Below, piece by piece: positions 1 through 7,677 of a stretch of DNA of 14,802 bases. Location: NCBI GenBank assembly GCA_001805205.1, contig MHER01000165.1, positions 1 through 14,802 on the forward strand, in the 5' to 3' direction. Both the position numbers and the translations under genes were made by a program. The stretch's first letter is position 1; the number at the start of each line of letters is the position of its first letter. The notes beneath the pieces are model-generated. The model saw only the letters and a list, made by a program, of their open reading frames with translations, ran no database searches and was not told where the DNA came from. The DNA comes from Nitrospirae bacterium RIFCSPLOW2_12_42_9 (GTDB lineage Bacteria > Nitrospirota > 9FT-COMBO-42-15 > HDB-SIOI813).

Positions 1-795
1 CAGCACCTCCTGGCAGAAGCCTGATACAACAGCAATCAACTTGATCCTGCGTTTCTTTGCCCCATACCATTCTGCAGCCCGCTCTTCAAGGTTACCCCCC
101 ATCTCTCCAACTATTACAACAGCCTTAGTCTCAGGGTCATTCTCAAACATCTCAAGGTATGTAACGTAGTCTGTGCCAGGATAGGAATCACCGCCAATAC
201 CAACTGCAGTTGTTATACCATCTGCGAACTGGCTGCATATCCAGATTATTTCGTTCAATAAACCGCCGGATTTTGTAATTACGCCAAAAGATCCCGGACG
301 ATAGAGTTTTGAGAGGATGAGATTTTCATATGATCCGCCAACCACACCGAGGCGGCACTTGCCGGCAGAGAAGATTCCTATTGCTGAAGGACCATTGAAT
401 ACCTTACCAAGTTTCTTTGCCTCCTTTGAGAGTATCTTAGCATCCTTTTCAGGAATCCCTTCTGTTATCATAGATACCACTTTGATCGTTTCATTTCTTA
501 ATGCCTCAAGGGAGCTTTCGAGCGCCCTGTTTGGGGCTATGTATACAAGGCTTGTATTTATGTCAGGGAATGACTTTATTGCCTCTGAAACTGTGGCAAA
601 TATAGGCACTGACAGAGTTTCACTGCCGAATGGCACCTCTGCTGTCTTACCTGCATCCGGCGGAAATACAAAGGCACGCACATTGAATGGCTGTTTTACC
701 AGATAAGAAAACTCAGCCATACGGCGTGCTGCATTTATCCCTGCCGGACCTCCCTGTATAACAACCCTTGTTTTATCGTCAGCTACGATACTCAT
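1..795 (-). CDS. aclA: ATP-citrate lyase alpha subunit, N-terminal part (partial, runs off window start)
   Basis: The first 265 codons are visible; the gene continues past base 1. The translation starts MSIVADDKTRVVIQGG and resembles the SucD-like CoA-binding and ligase part of ATP-citrate lyase: an ITEGIPE motif (about residues 112-118), a GPSAIGI stretch, LSKLYRPGSFGVITKSGG and an AVGIGGDSYPG segment, all close to the matching part of eukaryotic ACLY. The phosphohistidine motif and the C-terminal citrate-synthase-like domain would lie beyond the window, so a citryl-CoA synthetase small subunit (the two-enzyme alternative) cannot be excluded from this fragment alone. The ATG at 795-793 is chosen because AAGGAGAT lies about 7 nt upstream. 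It follows aclB by 21 bp, so the two are almost certainly co-transcribed and form one complex. With ATP and CoA the enzyme splits citrate to acetyl-CoA and oxaloacetate in the cytoplasm. Confidence 0.88.
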   Translation of the reverse strand, partial: MSIVADDKTRVVIQGGPAGINAARRMAEFSYLVKQPFNVRAFVFPPDAGKTAEVPFGSETLSVPIFATVSEAIKSFPDINTSLVYIAPNRALESSLEALRNETIKVVSMITEGIPEKDAKILSKEAKKLGKVFNGPSAIGIFSAGKCRLGVVGGSYENLILSKLYRPGSFGVITKSGGLLNEIIWICSQFADGITTAVGIGGDSYPGTDYVTYLEMFENDPETKAVVIVGEMGGNLEERAAEWYGAKKRRIKLIAVVSGFCQEVL

Positions 796-816
796 GGTCT
801 TGATCTCCTTCTTCTA

Positions 817-2025
817 TTATTTCTTCCCCTGTTTTTCCTTTATTGCATAATCTACAATATCAGTGAGAGGTGTATATCTGTCATACACATGGATTTTGAA
901 CCCATCCTGTTCAAGTGCCCTCATAGCCTCAAGCCCTTCCTTCTCGTATGGGCCGCCGCGTCTCACCCATATATGCACATTCTTTAATTTACCCTTTGCC
1001 CTTACGTTTCTAAAACCGGCTATAATGCCGGCGAATGTCTTTTTTACATTTGTAAAGTTTGCAATCGCACCACCTACTATAACATGTTTTAGACCCGGAA
1101 GTGAACATACTCTTTCTGTCAGGGCCTCCACTGCCCAATCCGGCGGGTCACCTGAATATTCAGCATAATTTGCAATCTTACCACCCTGTGAGACAATTGC
1201 ATCAGCGTAATATACACTCGCCCCTCCACCTGCAGGAAGAAGTGCAATGCTGCCACCCGGTATCTCAATAAATTTAACAGACCCTTTTATTCTTGTATCT
1301 ATTTCCATAATCTCACGCTCTGGTTCTGTATAAGGTCTTCCGAATTCAGATGCAAATGTAAAATTCCAGTCAGGGTGCCTGAATCTGGCATCAGCATCAA
1401 GCATAGTCACCATATCAAGTGCAATAAGCTCCCCATCTTTGGTAACAGAAAGCGGGTTTATTTCAAGATACTGCCCATCTTCCTGGTTGTAGCATTCAAA
1501 TAGTTTTCTGGCAAACTGTGCCATCTTCCCAATAAGATCGCCTTTAAATCCTGCTTCTTTTGCAAGTTTCTCAAGCGCTTCGCTGGTTGGGACTTCTCCT
1601 ATTTCTACAGTTGTCCTTTTGATTTCACTCCATCGTGATTCAACCTCGATTCCCCCAAAGTTTGCCATGAGGATATCAGCGCCTTCCCTGGTTGATTTAA
1701 CCGCAAGGTAGTATTCTACTTCATGTGGAACCATCTCTGAAATTATAGCCTGCGATATAGTCATAGTACCAACTGTTTGACCAAGTATTTTTTTAGCAGC
1801 AGACCTGGCTCCTTTAATATCGAGGTCTACCTTGACAAGTCCCAGTTTCATCCTGCTTCCAATGGCTTCATGGGCCTTTGCAACTAACCTTTCTTTACTT
1901 AACCATGCATTAGCGCTTGCCAGATGGTCAAACTGCTCCAGGGATGTTACAACAATATGGTTTGGGACCTTCATTCCCCATTTTGTCAGGAGGTCCATTC
2001 CGGGGCCTTCTAATACCTTTGCCAT
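817..2025 (-). CDS. aclB: ATP-citrate lyase beta subunit (ATP-grasp, SucC-like)
   Basis: A full-length 402-residue protein starting MAKVLEGPGM, the usual length for bacterial AclB (about 400). Residues 1-210 are an ATP-grasp region ending in EINPLSV (188-194). Residues 215-402 match the citrate-binding half of ACLY: GGGASVYYADAI (266-277), ANYAEYSGDPP (285-295), GGAIANFTNV (318-327) and VRRGGP (354-359); the last two correspond to citrate-contacting loops in human ACLY. With AclA it cleaves citrate using ATP and CoA, the step that lets the TCA cycle run in reverse for CO2 fixation. The start has AAAAGGAGA 7 nt upstream. It is the first gene of the aclBA operon, with a strong promoter about 40 nt upstream. 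CcsA of citryl-CoA synthetase is a relative; length and sequence favour AclB. The family is certain from sequence; the autotrophic role is inferred from known pathways. Confidence 0.93.
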   Translation of the reverse strand: MAKVLEGPGMDLLTKWGMKVPNHIVVTSLEQFDHLASANAWLSKERLVAKAHEAIGSRMKLGLVKVDLDIKGARSAAKKILGQTVGTMTISQAIISEMVPHEVEYYLAVKSTREGADILMANFGGIEVESRWSEIKRTTVEIGEVPTSEALEKLAKEAGFKGDLIGKMAQFARKLFECYNQEDGQYLEINPLSVTKDGELIALDMVTMLDADARFRHPDWNFTFASEFGRPYTEPEREIMEIDTRIKGSVKFIEIPGGSIALLPAGGGASVYYADAIVSQGGKIANYAEYSGDPPDWAVEALTERVCSLPGLKHVIVGGAIANFTNVKKTFAGIIAGFRNVRAKGKLKNVHIWVRRGGPYEKEGLEAMRALEQDGFKIHVYDRYTPLTDIVDYAIKEKQGKK

Positions 2026-2059
2026 CTTATGTCTCCTTTTAACGAACTCAGTTTTTTGA

Positions 2060-2083
2060 TGGAGTTATACTATTTTTACTCCA
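2060..2083. promoter_or_regulatory. inverted repeat inside acl promoter, candidate operator
   Basis: TGGAGT (2060-2065) and ACTCCA (2078-2083) are perfect 6-bp inverted arms 12 bp apart. They cover the -10 box and most of the -35/-10 spacer of the aclBA promoter. A third TGGAGT lies at 2120-2125, upstream of the -35 box and exactly 60 bp from the first arm. The position suits a repressor or a MerR-like spacer-binding regulator, but no regulator gene is in the window and 6-bp arms can arise by chance. Confidence 0.35.
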
Positions 2084-2093
2084 ATTTTGTCAA
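2064..2093 (-). promoter_or_regulatory. sigma70-type promoter of aclBA
   Basis: On the minus strand a perfect -35 TTGACA (2093-2088) is followed after 18 bp by TATAAC (2069-2064), five of six matches to the -10 consensus. Transcription would begin near 2056, leaving a leader of about 30 nt before the aclB start at 2025. The promoter lies wholly in the 112-bp gap after the ATPase gene, so aclBA can be expressed independently of it. No clear terminator for the ATPase gene is visible in this gap, so some readthrough is possible. Confidence 0.75.
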
Positions 2094-2137
2094 GAGAAAT
2101 TGTGTCAGTGTCAGGTGTCTGGAGTCAAAGTACCTGT

Positions 2138-4798
2138 TTATCGTGATCTCCTCTTAAACCACTTTTCTATCTCAACGGCGATGAAGACGACGGAGGACAT
2201 GGCAAGTGTGAATATTAGCTCCCAGGGATCGAGTGGTTCTGTCTTGAAGACGTGATTAAAGGCAGGGAGATAGATTGTACACATCTGGAGGATAAAGCTC
2301 AAACCGACTGCTCCGAGAAGTGGTTTGTTGGAAAAAAGTCCCTGTTTAAAGAGAGACTCTTTTTCTGAACGGATTGCAAGCACATGACCGAACTGTGAAA
2401 GACATAGTACTGTAAATACCATAGTCTGCCAGTGGCTATGGCCTGTCCTGATAGACCATGCCTGTGTAAATAGTGTTGTACCTCCCATGAGCAGGCCCAC
2501 CCATATAATGTGCTGCCACATCCCCTCTGCAAAGAGCCCTTCTCCCGGTGGTCTTGGTTTTCTCTTCATTACATCCCCTTCTGCAGGTTCCACTGTAAGT
2601 GCAAGACTCGGGGCCCCATCAGTTACAAGGTTTATCCACAGTATATGTATTGGCAGGAGTGGTATTGGAAGACCTAAAAACGGTGCAAGAAATATGGTCC
2701 ATATCTCTGCTGAATTGCTCGTAAGGAGATACTTGAAGAATTTCCTGATATTATCATATATCTTTCTCCCCTCCTTTACTGCTGAAACAATAGTGGCAAA
2801 ATTATCATCAAGGAGTATCATGTGCGATGCCTCCTTTGAGACATCTGTTCCTGTAATCCCCATGGCAATACCGATATCCGCACGCTTCAGTGCAGGGGCA
2901 TCATTAACACCATCCCCTGTCATGGCAACAAACTCTCCCTTGTCTTGCAAAGCCTTTACGATCTTTAACTTTTGTTCAGGTGCAACCCTTGCATACACCC
3001 TTATACCTTCTACCTTTTCCTCGAACTCCTCCATAGGGAGCCTCTCGAGACGCGGGCCTGTCATCACCTCTCCGCCGTCATCTATAATCCCCAGTCTTAA
3101 TGCAATCGCCCTGGCAGTAATAGGATGATCTCCTGTGATCATAACAGGATTAATACCGGCAGATTTACATAGGGCTACCGCTTCCATTGCCTCCTGCCTT
3201 GGTGGGTCCATAATCCCGGCAAACCCGAGGATTGTGAGACCTTTTTCTATATTGTCAGGGGTCATATTCTCAGGCAGAGCATCCCATTTCCTTACTCCTA
3301 TGGCAAGTACCCTTAGGCCATCAGCAGCCATCCTTTCACTCATTCGAATTAGTTCTTCCTTATTTAGTTTATGAACTCCAAGTGAGGTAAAGATGTCTTC
3401 TGATTTGTCTATTATGACCTCTACCCCGCCTTTTGTTATGGAAACAAATCCCACATCATCTTCTTTCAGGATTGGTTGTTTCAATGAATTTTTATGAAAC
3501 GTGGTCATACATTTCCTGTCTGAATCAAATGGGATCTCAGAAACCCTCGGAAGTAGGACCTCAGAATCACTTTTTCCAAATCCGGAATTCTCCGCCATTT
3601 CAAATAATGCTATCTCCGTCGGGTCTCCTGTTATCTTTCCCTCTTTTGTTATCCTCGCATCATTGCTGATTGCCATACAAATCATCATGAGGTTAACAGG
3701 AGAATCAAGATTTTTTGTGCTGAATTCTTTATTGTTTATTTTAATATCCGGTATCCTTAATATCTTATTGTCTACAAACATCTCCTCAACAGTCATACGA
3801 TTAAGTGTAAGTGTCCCTGTCTTATCACTACAGATGTATGTAACAGATCCGAGCGTCTCTACTGCCGGAAGTTTCCTTACCAGGACGCTCTGTTTAACCA
3901 TCTTCATTGCACCGAGGGACAGGGATATGGTTACAACAGCAGGGAGGGCCTCCGGTATAGCTGCAACAGCCAGGCTGACAGCAGTAAGAAACATCAGTAC
4001 AGGCGACTCTCCCCTCATGATCCCAACAACAAATACTATGGCACATATGGCAAGGGCCGATATGCCAAGCCATTGTCCTACCCTGATAAGGCGTTTCTGA
4101 AGAGGGGTCTTAACCTCTTCCTCTTCCTGGAGCATAGTAGCAATACGACCGAGCTCTGTCTCCATCCCTGTTGCCACGACAATACCTTTGCCACGGCCAT
4201 AGCTTACAATAGTCCCTTTATATGCCATATTCCGTCTGTCACCTATTGGCACTATTTCTTCATGTAAGGCAGATAATGACTTCTCTACCGGAACAGATTC
4301 TCCTGTAAGGGCTGCCTCCTCTATCCTTAACTGTGCAGACTCCATGAGCCTCATATCTGCAGGGACAACATTACCTGCCTCAAGGATTACTAAATCTCCC
4401 GGGACAACCTCTTTTGATGAAATAGAAATAATGCTGCCATCACGTATAACAGCGGCCGTAGGCGAGGCCATCATCTTCAATGCCTCCATTGCCTTCTCAG
4501 CCCTGTATTCCTGGATAAATCCGATAACCGCGTTTATGATAACTATCACCACAATGGCAATCGTATCTACTGCCTCACCGATTACACCGGAAATTATTGC
4601 TGCTATGATAAGTATAATGATCATGAAGTCCATGAACTGGGCGATCAGCATCCCGAGGGGGCCCTTCTTCTTCGCCTCTTTTAATTCATTAGGACCATAT
4701 TCAAGGAGCCTTCGATTTATCTCGCCATGGGAAAGGCCGTTATGAGATGTATTCAGGACCTGCAGGACATCTTCAATTGACTTTTGATGGTATTTCAT
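2138..4798 (-). CDS. P2A-type cation-transporting ATPase, probably Ca2+
   Basis: An 886-residue P-type ATPase, the normal size for bacterial PacL/LMCA1-like pumps, complete from N-terminal cation-ATPase domain to M10. Order seen: M1-M2 (about 55-98), actuator motif TGES (165-168), M3-M4 with PEALP (282-286), phosphorylation motif DKTGT (D325), nucleotide-binding KGG (456-458), DPPR (531-534), TGDHP (555-559), hinge TGDGVNDAP (627-635), then six C-terminal helices. Ion-site residues aligned with SERCA: E283 (=E309), N695 (=N768), E698 (=E771), N723, T726 and D727 (=N796, T799, D800). The M8 glutamate of SERCA (E908) is Q802 here, so one of the two Ca2+ sites may be altered. Expected role: ATP-driven export of Ca2+ (possibly Mn2+) across the inner membrane. 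The ATG at 4798 has only a weak ribosome site. It stands apart from acl, which has its own promoter. Confidence 0.9.
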   Translation of the reverse strand: MKYHQKSIEDVLQVLNTSHNGLSHGEINRRLLEYGPNELKEAKKKGPLGMLIAQFMDFMIIILIIAAIISGVIGEAVDTIAIVVIVIINAVIGFIQEYRAEKAMEALKMMASPTAAVIRDGSIISISSKEVVPGDLVILEAGNVVPADMRLMESAQLRIEEAALTGESVPVEKSLSALHEEIVPIGDRRNMAYKGTIVSYGRGKGIVVATGMETELGRIATMLQEEEEVKTPLQKRLIRVGQWLGISALAICAIVFVVGIMRGESPVLMFLTAVSLAVAAIPEALPAVVTISLSLGAMKMVKQSVLVRKLPAVETLGSVTYICSDKTGTLTLNRMTVEEMFVDNKILRIPDIKINNKEFSTKNLDSPVNLMMICMAISNDARITKEGKITGDPTEIALFEMAENSGFGKSDSEVLLPRVSEIPFDSDRKCMTTFHKNSLKQPILKEDDVGFVSITKGGVEVIIDKSEDIFTSLGVHKLNKEELIRMSERMAADGLRVLAIGVRKWDALPENMTPDNIEKGLTILGFAGIMDPPRQEAMEAVALCKSAGINPVMITGDHPITARAIALRLGIIDDGGEVMTGPRLERLPMEEFEEKVEGIRVYARVAPEQKLKIVKALQDKGEFVAMTGDGVNDAPALKRADIGIAMGITGTDVSKEASHMILLDDNFATIVSAVKEGRKIYDNIRKFFKYLLTSNSAEIWTIFLAPFLGLPIPLLPIHILWINLVTDGAPSLALTVEPAEGDVMKRKPRPPGEGLFAEGMWQHIIWVGLLMGGTTLFTQAWSIRTGHSHWQTMVFTVLCLSQFGHVLAIRSEKESLFKQGLFSNKPLLGAVGLSFILQMCTIYLPAFNHVFKTEPLDPWELIFTLAMSSVVFIAVEIEKWFKRRSR

Positions 4799-4930
4799 AC
4801 TTAGTGGTGCAATTCTTTACACTATAATCATAAAAAAATCAAGGAAAAACGTCTTCTTGACTCAAGTATATATTCCATGATAGCCTTCCTACCCATGTTG
4901 ATTAATCTCTTTTCTTACAAAAAGTTATAC
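4799..4930. other. divergent intergenic region between ATPase and lipoprotein-nadB genes
   Basis: About 130 bp separates the divergently transcribed ATPase gene and the lipoprotein gene. ACTATAAT at 4821-4828 gives a perfect -10 box TATAAT on the plus strand (4823-4828) and TATAGT on the minus strand (4826-4821), so overlapping promoters could share it. No good -35 box is found at the right distance on either strand, so this is a tentative reading. No strong ribosome site precedes either gene. An in-frame ATG at 4877 would extend the lipoprotein ORF by 18 residues, but the region is read here as leader. Confidence 0.3.
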
Positions 4931-5407
4931 ATGAAATTTACCAGGTTAATCATCCCCTCCCTGATAATCTTTTTAATCCTCCCCTCAATTACCGGTTGCG
5001 GAGGAAAGGTAATACTTACTGAAGAAGCCGTGAGGACAAGAAAGATATATGACTTCGTTTACGAATTAAAAGATCTTTATGAACAACATGACGAACAGAT
5101 TTTATCTAAATTCTCTCAGGAATATATAAAAGATGCAAGTTGGATCAGAGAGGGCGTACTCGAAGATTTTAAGAGGTTCAATACTATATCCATGAGCATC
5201 TTTATTGACAGGATAGAAACCTTTAAAGAAAATGTACATATATCAATTCACTGGAATGGGACATGGAAGGATGATAAAAAGACATATATTGAGGGTGGCA
5301 GTGTTGTTCTTCTGACATCTAATGCTGGGGACACAATTCAAATAACCGGATTAAAGGGGGATAGCCCATTTGGCATCTCAAAAAAGTTTAATAGTTCAGA
5401 ACCATGA
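4931..5407 (+). CDS. small predicted lipoprotein of unknown function
   Basis: I do not recognise a family. From the ATG at 4931 the product is 158 residues: MKFTRLIIPSLIIFLILP, then lipobox ITGC, a typical type II signal peptide, with Cys24 as the expected lipidated residue. An in-frame ATG at 4877 adds 18 residues before this signal; 4931 is preferred because it places the signal peptide at the N-terminus, though neither start has a good ribosome site. The mature part (about 135 residues) begins with a charged helical segment (RTRKIYDFVYELKDLYEQHD) and then strand-like stretches (SMSIFIDRIETFKENVHISIHWNGTW, EGGSVVLLT, TIQITGL). This layout resembles small cone-shaped NTF2/SnoaL-like domains, which is only a guess. 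It overlaps nadB by 4 bp (ATGA), so the two are translated from one mRNA. Confidence 0.7.
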   Translation: MKFTRLIIPSLIIFLILPSITGCGGKVILTEEAVRTRKIYDFVYELKDLYEQHDEQILSKFSQEYIKDASWIREGVLEDFKRFNTISMSIFIDRIETFKENVHISIHWNGTWKDDKKTYIEGGSVVLLTSNAGDTIQITGLKGDSPFGISKKFNSSEP

Positions 5408-6960
5408 TGACTGATTTCCTTATTATAGGTAGTGGGATTGCCGGTCTCAGGGCAGCTATAGAACTGGGCAATCATGGTAAGGTCATGATTGTTACAAAGG
5501 ACAGATACTTTGAAAGCAGCTCAAGCTATGCCCAGGGTGGTATTGCAGTAGTAATAGGTGAAGATGATACCCCGGAGTATCATATAGAAGATACTTTAAA
5601 AGCCGGAAGCGGCCTCTGTAAAAAAGATGCTGTTAAGGTGCTGGTAGAAGAGGGACCTGAATTAGTCAGCGAACTTATTAAATGGGGGGCACGTTTTGAC
5701 AGGGATAAAGGGCAATTTCTGATTGGACTTGAAGGTGCCCATAGCAGAAGAAGGATACTCCACTTCAAAGACTCCACCGGGGAGGAGATAGTCAAGGTAC
5801 TCAGAGAAAAGGCCCTTGAAAACCCCAATATAGCAAAACTCCCTAAACATTTTGTCATAGATATTATTATCAGGGATGATAACAGGTGTGCAGGCGCCAT
5901 CATGTTAAACGAAGAAAACGGTGAAGTATTCCAGGTTATTTCAAAGGCTACAATTATCGCGACAGGAGGTGCGGGGCAGATATATCTTCGCACGTCCAAT
6001 CCGCCTGGCGCCACCGGGGATGGGATGGCTATAGCATCCAGGAGTGGTGTTAAACTAATTGATATGGAATTTGTTCAGTTTCATCCCACTGCATTTGCCC
6101 TTTATGGTGCGCCATCCTTTCTTATTACAGAGGCACTTAGAGGGGAAGGGGCAATATTAAGGAATAATAAAAACAAAAGATTTATGCCTGCATACCATCC
6201 ATTAGGAGAGCTTGCACCACGAGATGAAGTATCGAGGGCAATCCTGCGTGAAATGAATAAGAGCAGAGGGGATTATGTTTTTCTCGATGCCACCAATATA
6301 AAATCTAGTTTATTAAAGGAGCGATTTCCAACAGCGTTTTCAGCCTGCCTTAGATTTGGTTTAGATATTACAAAGGACCTGATCCCTGTCAGTCCCAGTG
6401 CACATTTTATGATAGGTGGTATTGAGACTGATATACGGGGAAGAACTTCTGTAAACGGTCTATTTTCATCAGGTGAAGTTGCATGTACAGGCGTCCATGG
6501 CGCAAACCGCCTTGCAAGTAACTCATTATTAGAGGCCCTTGTCTTTGGGGCAAGGGCAGGCGTTGAAGCAGCCAGGTATGCTAAAAAGGTCAGGCCGAAA
6601 CCAAGGAATAAATATAAAAAATCGGATATAAAAATGGAGATAGAGAAAAATAAATCATCTTCACCTCTGAAGAGTTCTACCCTGACCACCATAAGTGAAG
6701 ATTTAAAGAGAATCATGTGGGAAAATGTGGGAATAATTCGATCAGGGGCCTCCATGGAAAAGGCAATAGAAAATATAGATCGCCTCTTATCTGCTATTAA
6801 GGGATATAGCCTCTCCAGAAAAGGGTTGGAACTTGAAAATATGTTAACAACAGCCAGGCTTATTACATTATCAGCTATTAAACGAAAAGAGAGCATTGGT
6901 GCTCATTACAGGGAAGACTTTCCTGAATGGAGTGGAAAAAACAAGCATATAAGGATTTGA
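5404..6960 (+). CDS. nadB: L-aspartate oxidase
   Basis: A 518-residue FAD enzyme that oxidises L-aspartate to iminoaspartate, the first step of de novo NAD synthesis; NadA then makes quinolinate. Visible: the N-terminal dinucleotide fold IIGSGIAGLRAA (7-18), SSSSYAQGGIA (38-48), the substrate-loop glutamate E110 in LEGAHSRRR, GGAGQIY (188-194), H227 in FHPTAF, R273 in ELAPRDE, H334 in SAHFMIGGI, FSSGEVACTGVHGANRLASNS (354-374), and a C-terminal helical domain ending IGAHYREDFPE. E110, H227, R273 and H334 correspond to E121, H244, R290 and H351 of the E. coli enzyme. E110 and the EGAHSRRR context favour NadB over the related succinate dehydrogenase flavoprotein. Two adjacent ATGs (5404, 5407) are possible starts; 5404 forms ATGA with the preceding stop codon. 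There is no ribosome site of its own, so translation is probably coupled to the lipoprotein gene. nadA and nadC are not in the window. Confidence 0.95.
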   Translation: MMTDFLIIGSGIAGLRAAIELGNHGKVMIVTKDRYFESSSSYAQGGIAVVIGEDDTPEYHIEDTLKAGSGLCKKDAVKVLVEEGPELVSELIKWGARFDRDKGQFLIGLEGAHSRRRILHFKDSTGEEIVKVLREKALENPNIAKLPKHFVIDIIIRDDNRCAGAIMLNEENGEVFQVISKATIIATGGAGQIYLRTSNPPGATGDGMAIASRSGVKLIDMEFVQFHPTAFALYGAPSFLITEALRGEGAILRNNKNKRFMPAYHPLGELAPRDEVSRAILREMNKSRGDYVFLDATNIKSSLLKERFPTAFSACLRFGLDITKDLIPVSPSAHFMIGGIETDIRGRTSVNGLFSSGEVACTGVHGANRLASNSLLEALVFGARAGVEAARYAKKVRPKPRNKYKKSDIKMEIEKNKSSSPLKSSTLTTISEDLKRIMWENVGIIRSGASMEKAIENIDRLLSAIKGYSLSRKGLELENMLTTARLITLSAIKRKESIGAHYREDFPEWSGKNKHIRI

Positions 6961-6980
6961 TAGAATCGTAAAAAGTCCAA

Positions 6981-7055
6981 ATCCCCCTCCCCGGGGTACC
7001 CATTGCGGCCGAAGGCCAATGCAATGGGTCGAGAGGGGATTAAGGGGAGGGGGAT
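6981..7055. repeat. nested GC-rich palindrome between convergent genes (REP-like element or bidirectional terminator)
   Basis: The outer arms ATCCCCCTCCCC (6981-6992) and GGGGAGGGGGAT (7044-7055) are perfect 12-bp inverted repeats. Inside lies a second perfect pair, ACCCATTGC (6998-7006) and GCAATGGGT (7021-7029), and within it GGCC-GAA-GGCC (7007-7017). The folded RNA would be a multi-stem structure. It sits between the nadB stop (6960) and the end of the transglycosylase gene (7080), where transcription from both sides ends. On the minus strand the outer arm is followed by a short T-run (GACTTTTTAC), giving a weak terminator look; on the plus strand there is no T-run. The structure is more elaborate than a simple terminator and looks like a dispersed palindromic repeat; only one copy is in the window. 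Confidence 0.7.
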
Positions 7056-7079
7056 ATAACTATCAGGATTCCGGTCTGA

Positions 7080-7658
7080 CTACTGTAATATATATTTCCT
7101 GTAAACCCGCTTAACTTTATCAACATAGTTCACGGTTTCAGGGAAGGGGGGTATGCCGGTATGTTGTTTCACCCTCATCAATCCGGCATTATAGGCTGCA
7201 AGGGCAAGGTCGATATCCCAGTTAAAGTAGTCAAGGAGATATTTCAGGTATCTTGTACCACCATCAATATTATCCTCAGGATCGAAGACATTAAAAACCC
7301 CTAATTCAGATGCTGTCATTGGCATAAGCTGCATAAGACCGCGCGCCCCTTTTCTGGATACTGCACGTGGATTAAAATCTGATTCCACTGCAATTACAGC
7401 CTTAACAAGGGCAGGGTCAAGTCCATATTTATAAGACTTTGCTTCTATCAGTCTATTGTAATCTTTTCCTATTTCTTTGTTGCTGAGCCGCTCTTTTTCT
7501 TCTATCGGGGGGATTATCATATTATACTGAGGCTCTGTCGGGACATTAGTAAAGTGGATTGTGCCATTATCATCCACAAACGTATATATCTCTGCCTTAA
7601 CAAGTTTAGAAGTCAAAATAATGGCTAATATCAATAGGAGGAATAACAAATATCGCAC
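7080..7658 (-). CDS. small lytic transglycosylase (SLT domain, DUF4124-like N-terminus)
   Basis: A 192-residue exported enzyme with a signal peptide (RYLLFLLLILAIILTSKLVKA, residues 2-22). A short DUF4124-like segment follows, EIYTFVDDNGTIHFTNVP (23-40), then a family 1 SLT domain from about residue 68: the catalytic glutamate E92 in AVESDFNP, GARGLMQLMP (104-113) and AAYNAG (154-159). It should cut peptidoglycan glycan strands to 1,6-anhydro products in the periplasm. The start is GTG at 7658-7656: AAGAGGAT ends 4 nt before it and the signal peptide follows directly. A longer in-frame ORF back to 7814 would add 52 residues before the signal peptide and overlap the Kelch gene, so it is rejected. 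It is the last gene of the clpC run, 19 bp after the Kelch gene, and is followed by the nested palindrome. Confidence 0.88.
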   Translation of the reverse strand: MRYLLFLLLILAIILTSKLVKAEIYTFVDDNGTIHFTNVPTEPQYNMIIPPIEEKERLSNKEIGKDYNRLIEAKSYKYGLDPALVKAVIAVESDFNPRAVSRKGARGLMQLMPMTASELGVFNVFDPEDNIDGGTRYLKYLLDYFNWDIDLALAAYNAGLMRVKQHTGIPPFPETVNYVDKVKRVYRKYILQ

Positions 7659-7677
7659 AATATCCTCTTTAACCTTA

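Noticed and set aside
317..706. Plus-strand ORF antisense to aclA
   Set aside because: It lies fully opposite a conserved coding frame and its translation looks like no protein family.
2101..2125. GTGTCAG-type repeats after the ATPase gene, with GTGTCAGG also after bioB (14771-14778)
   Set aside because: The shared string is only 8 bp; it may be part of a dispersed intergenic repeat but cannot be supported from this window.
2487..4100. Long plus-strand ORFs opposite the ATPase gene
   Set aside because: Antisense shadows of a gene with every P-type ATPase motif; no independent ribosome sites or family signatures.
5580..6896. Minus-strand ORFs opposite nadB
   Set aside because: Shadows of the conserved nadB frame.
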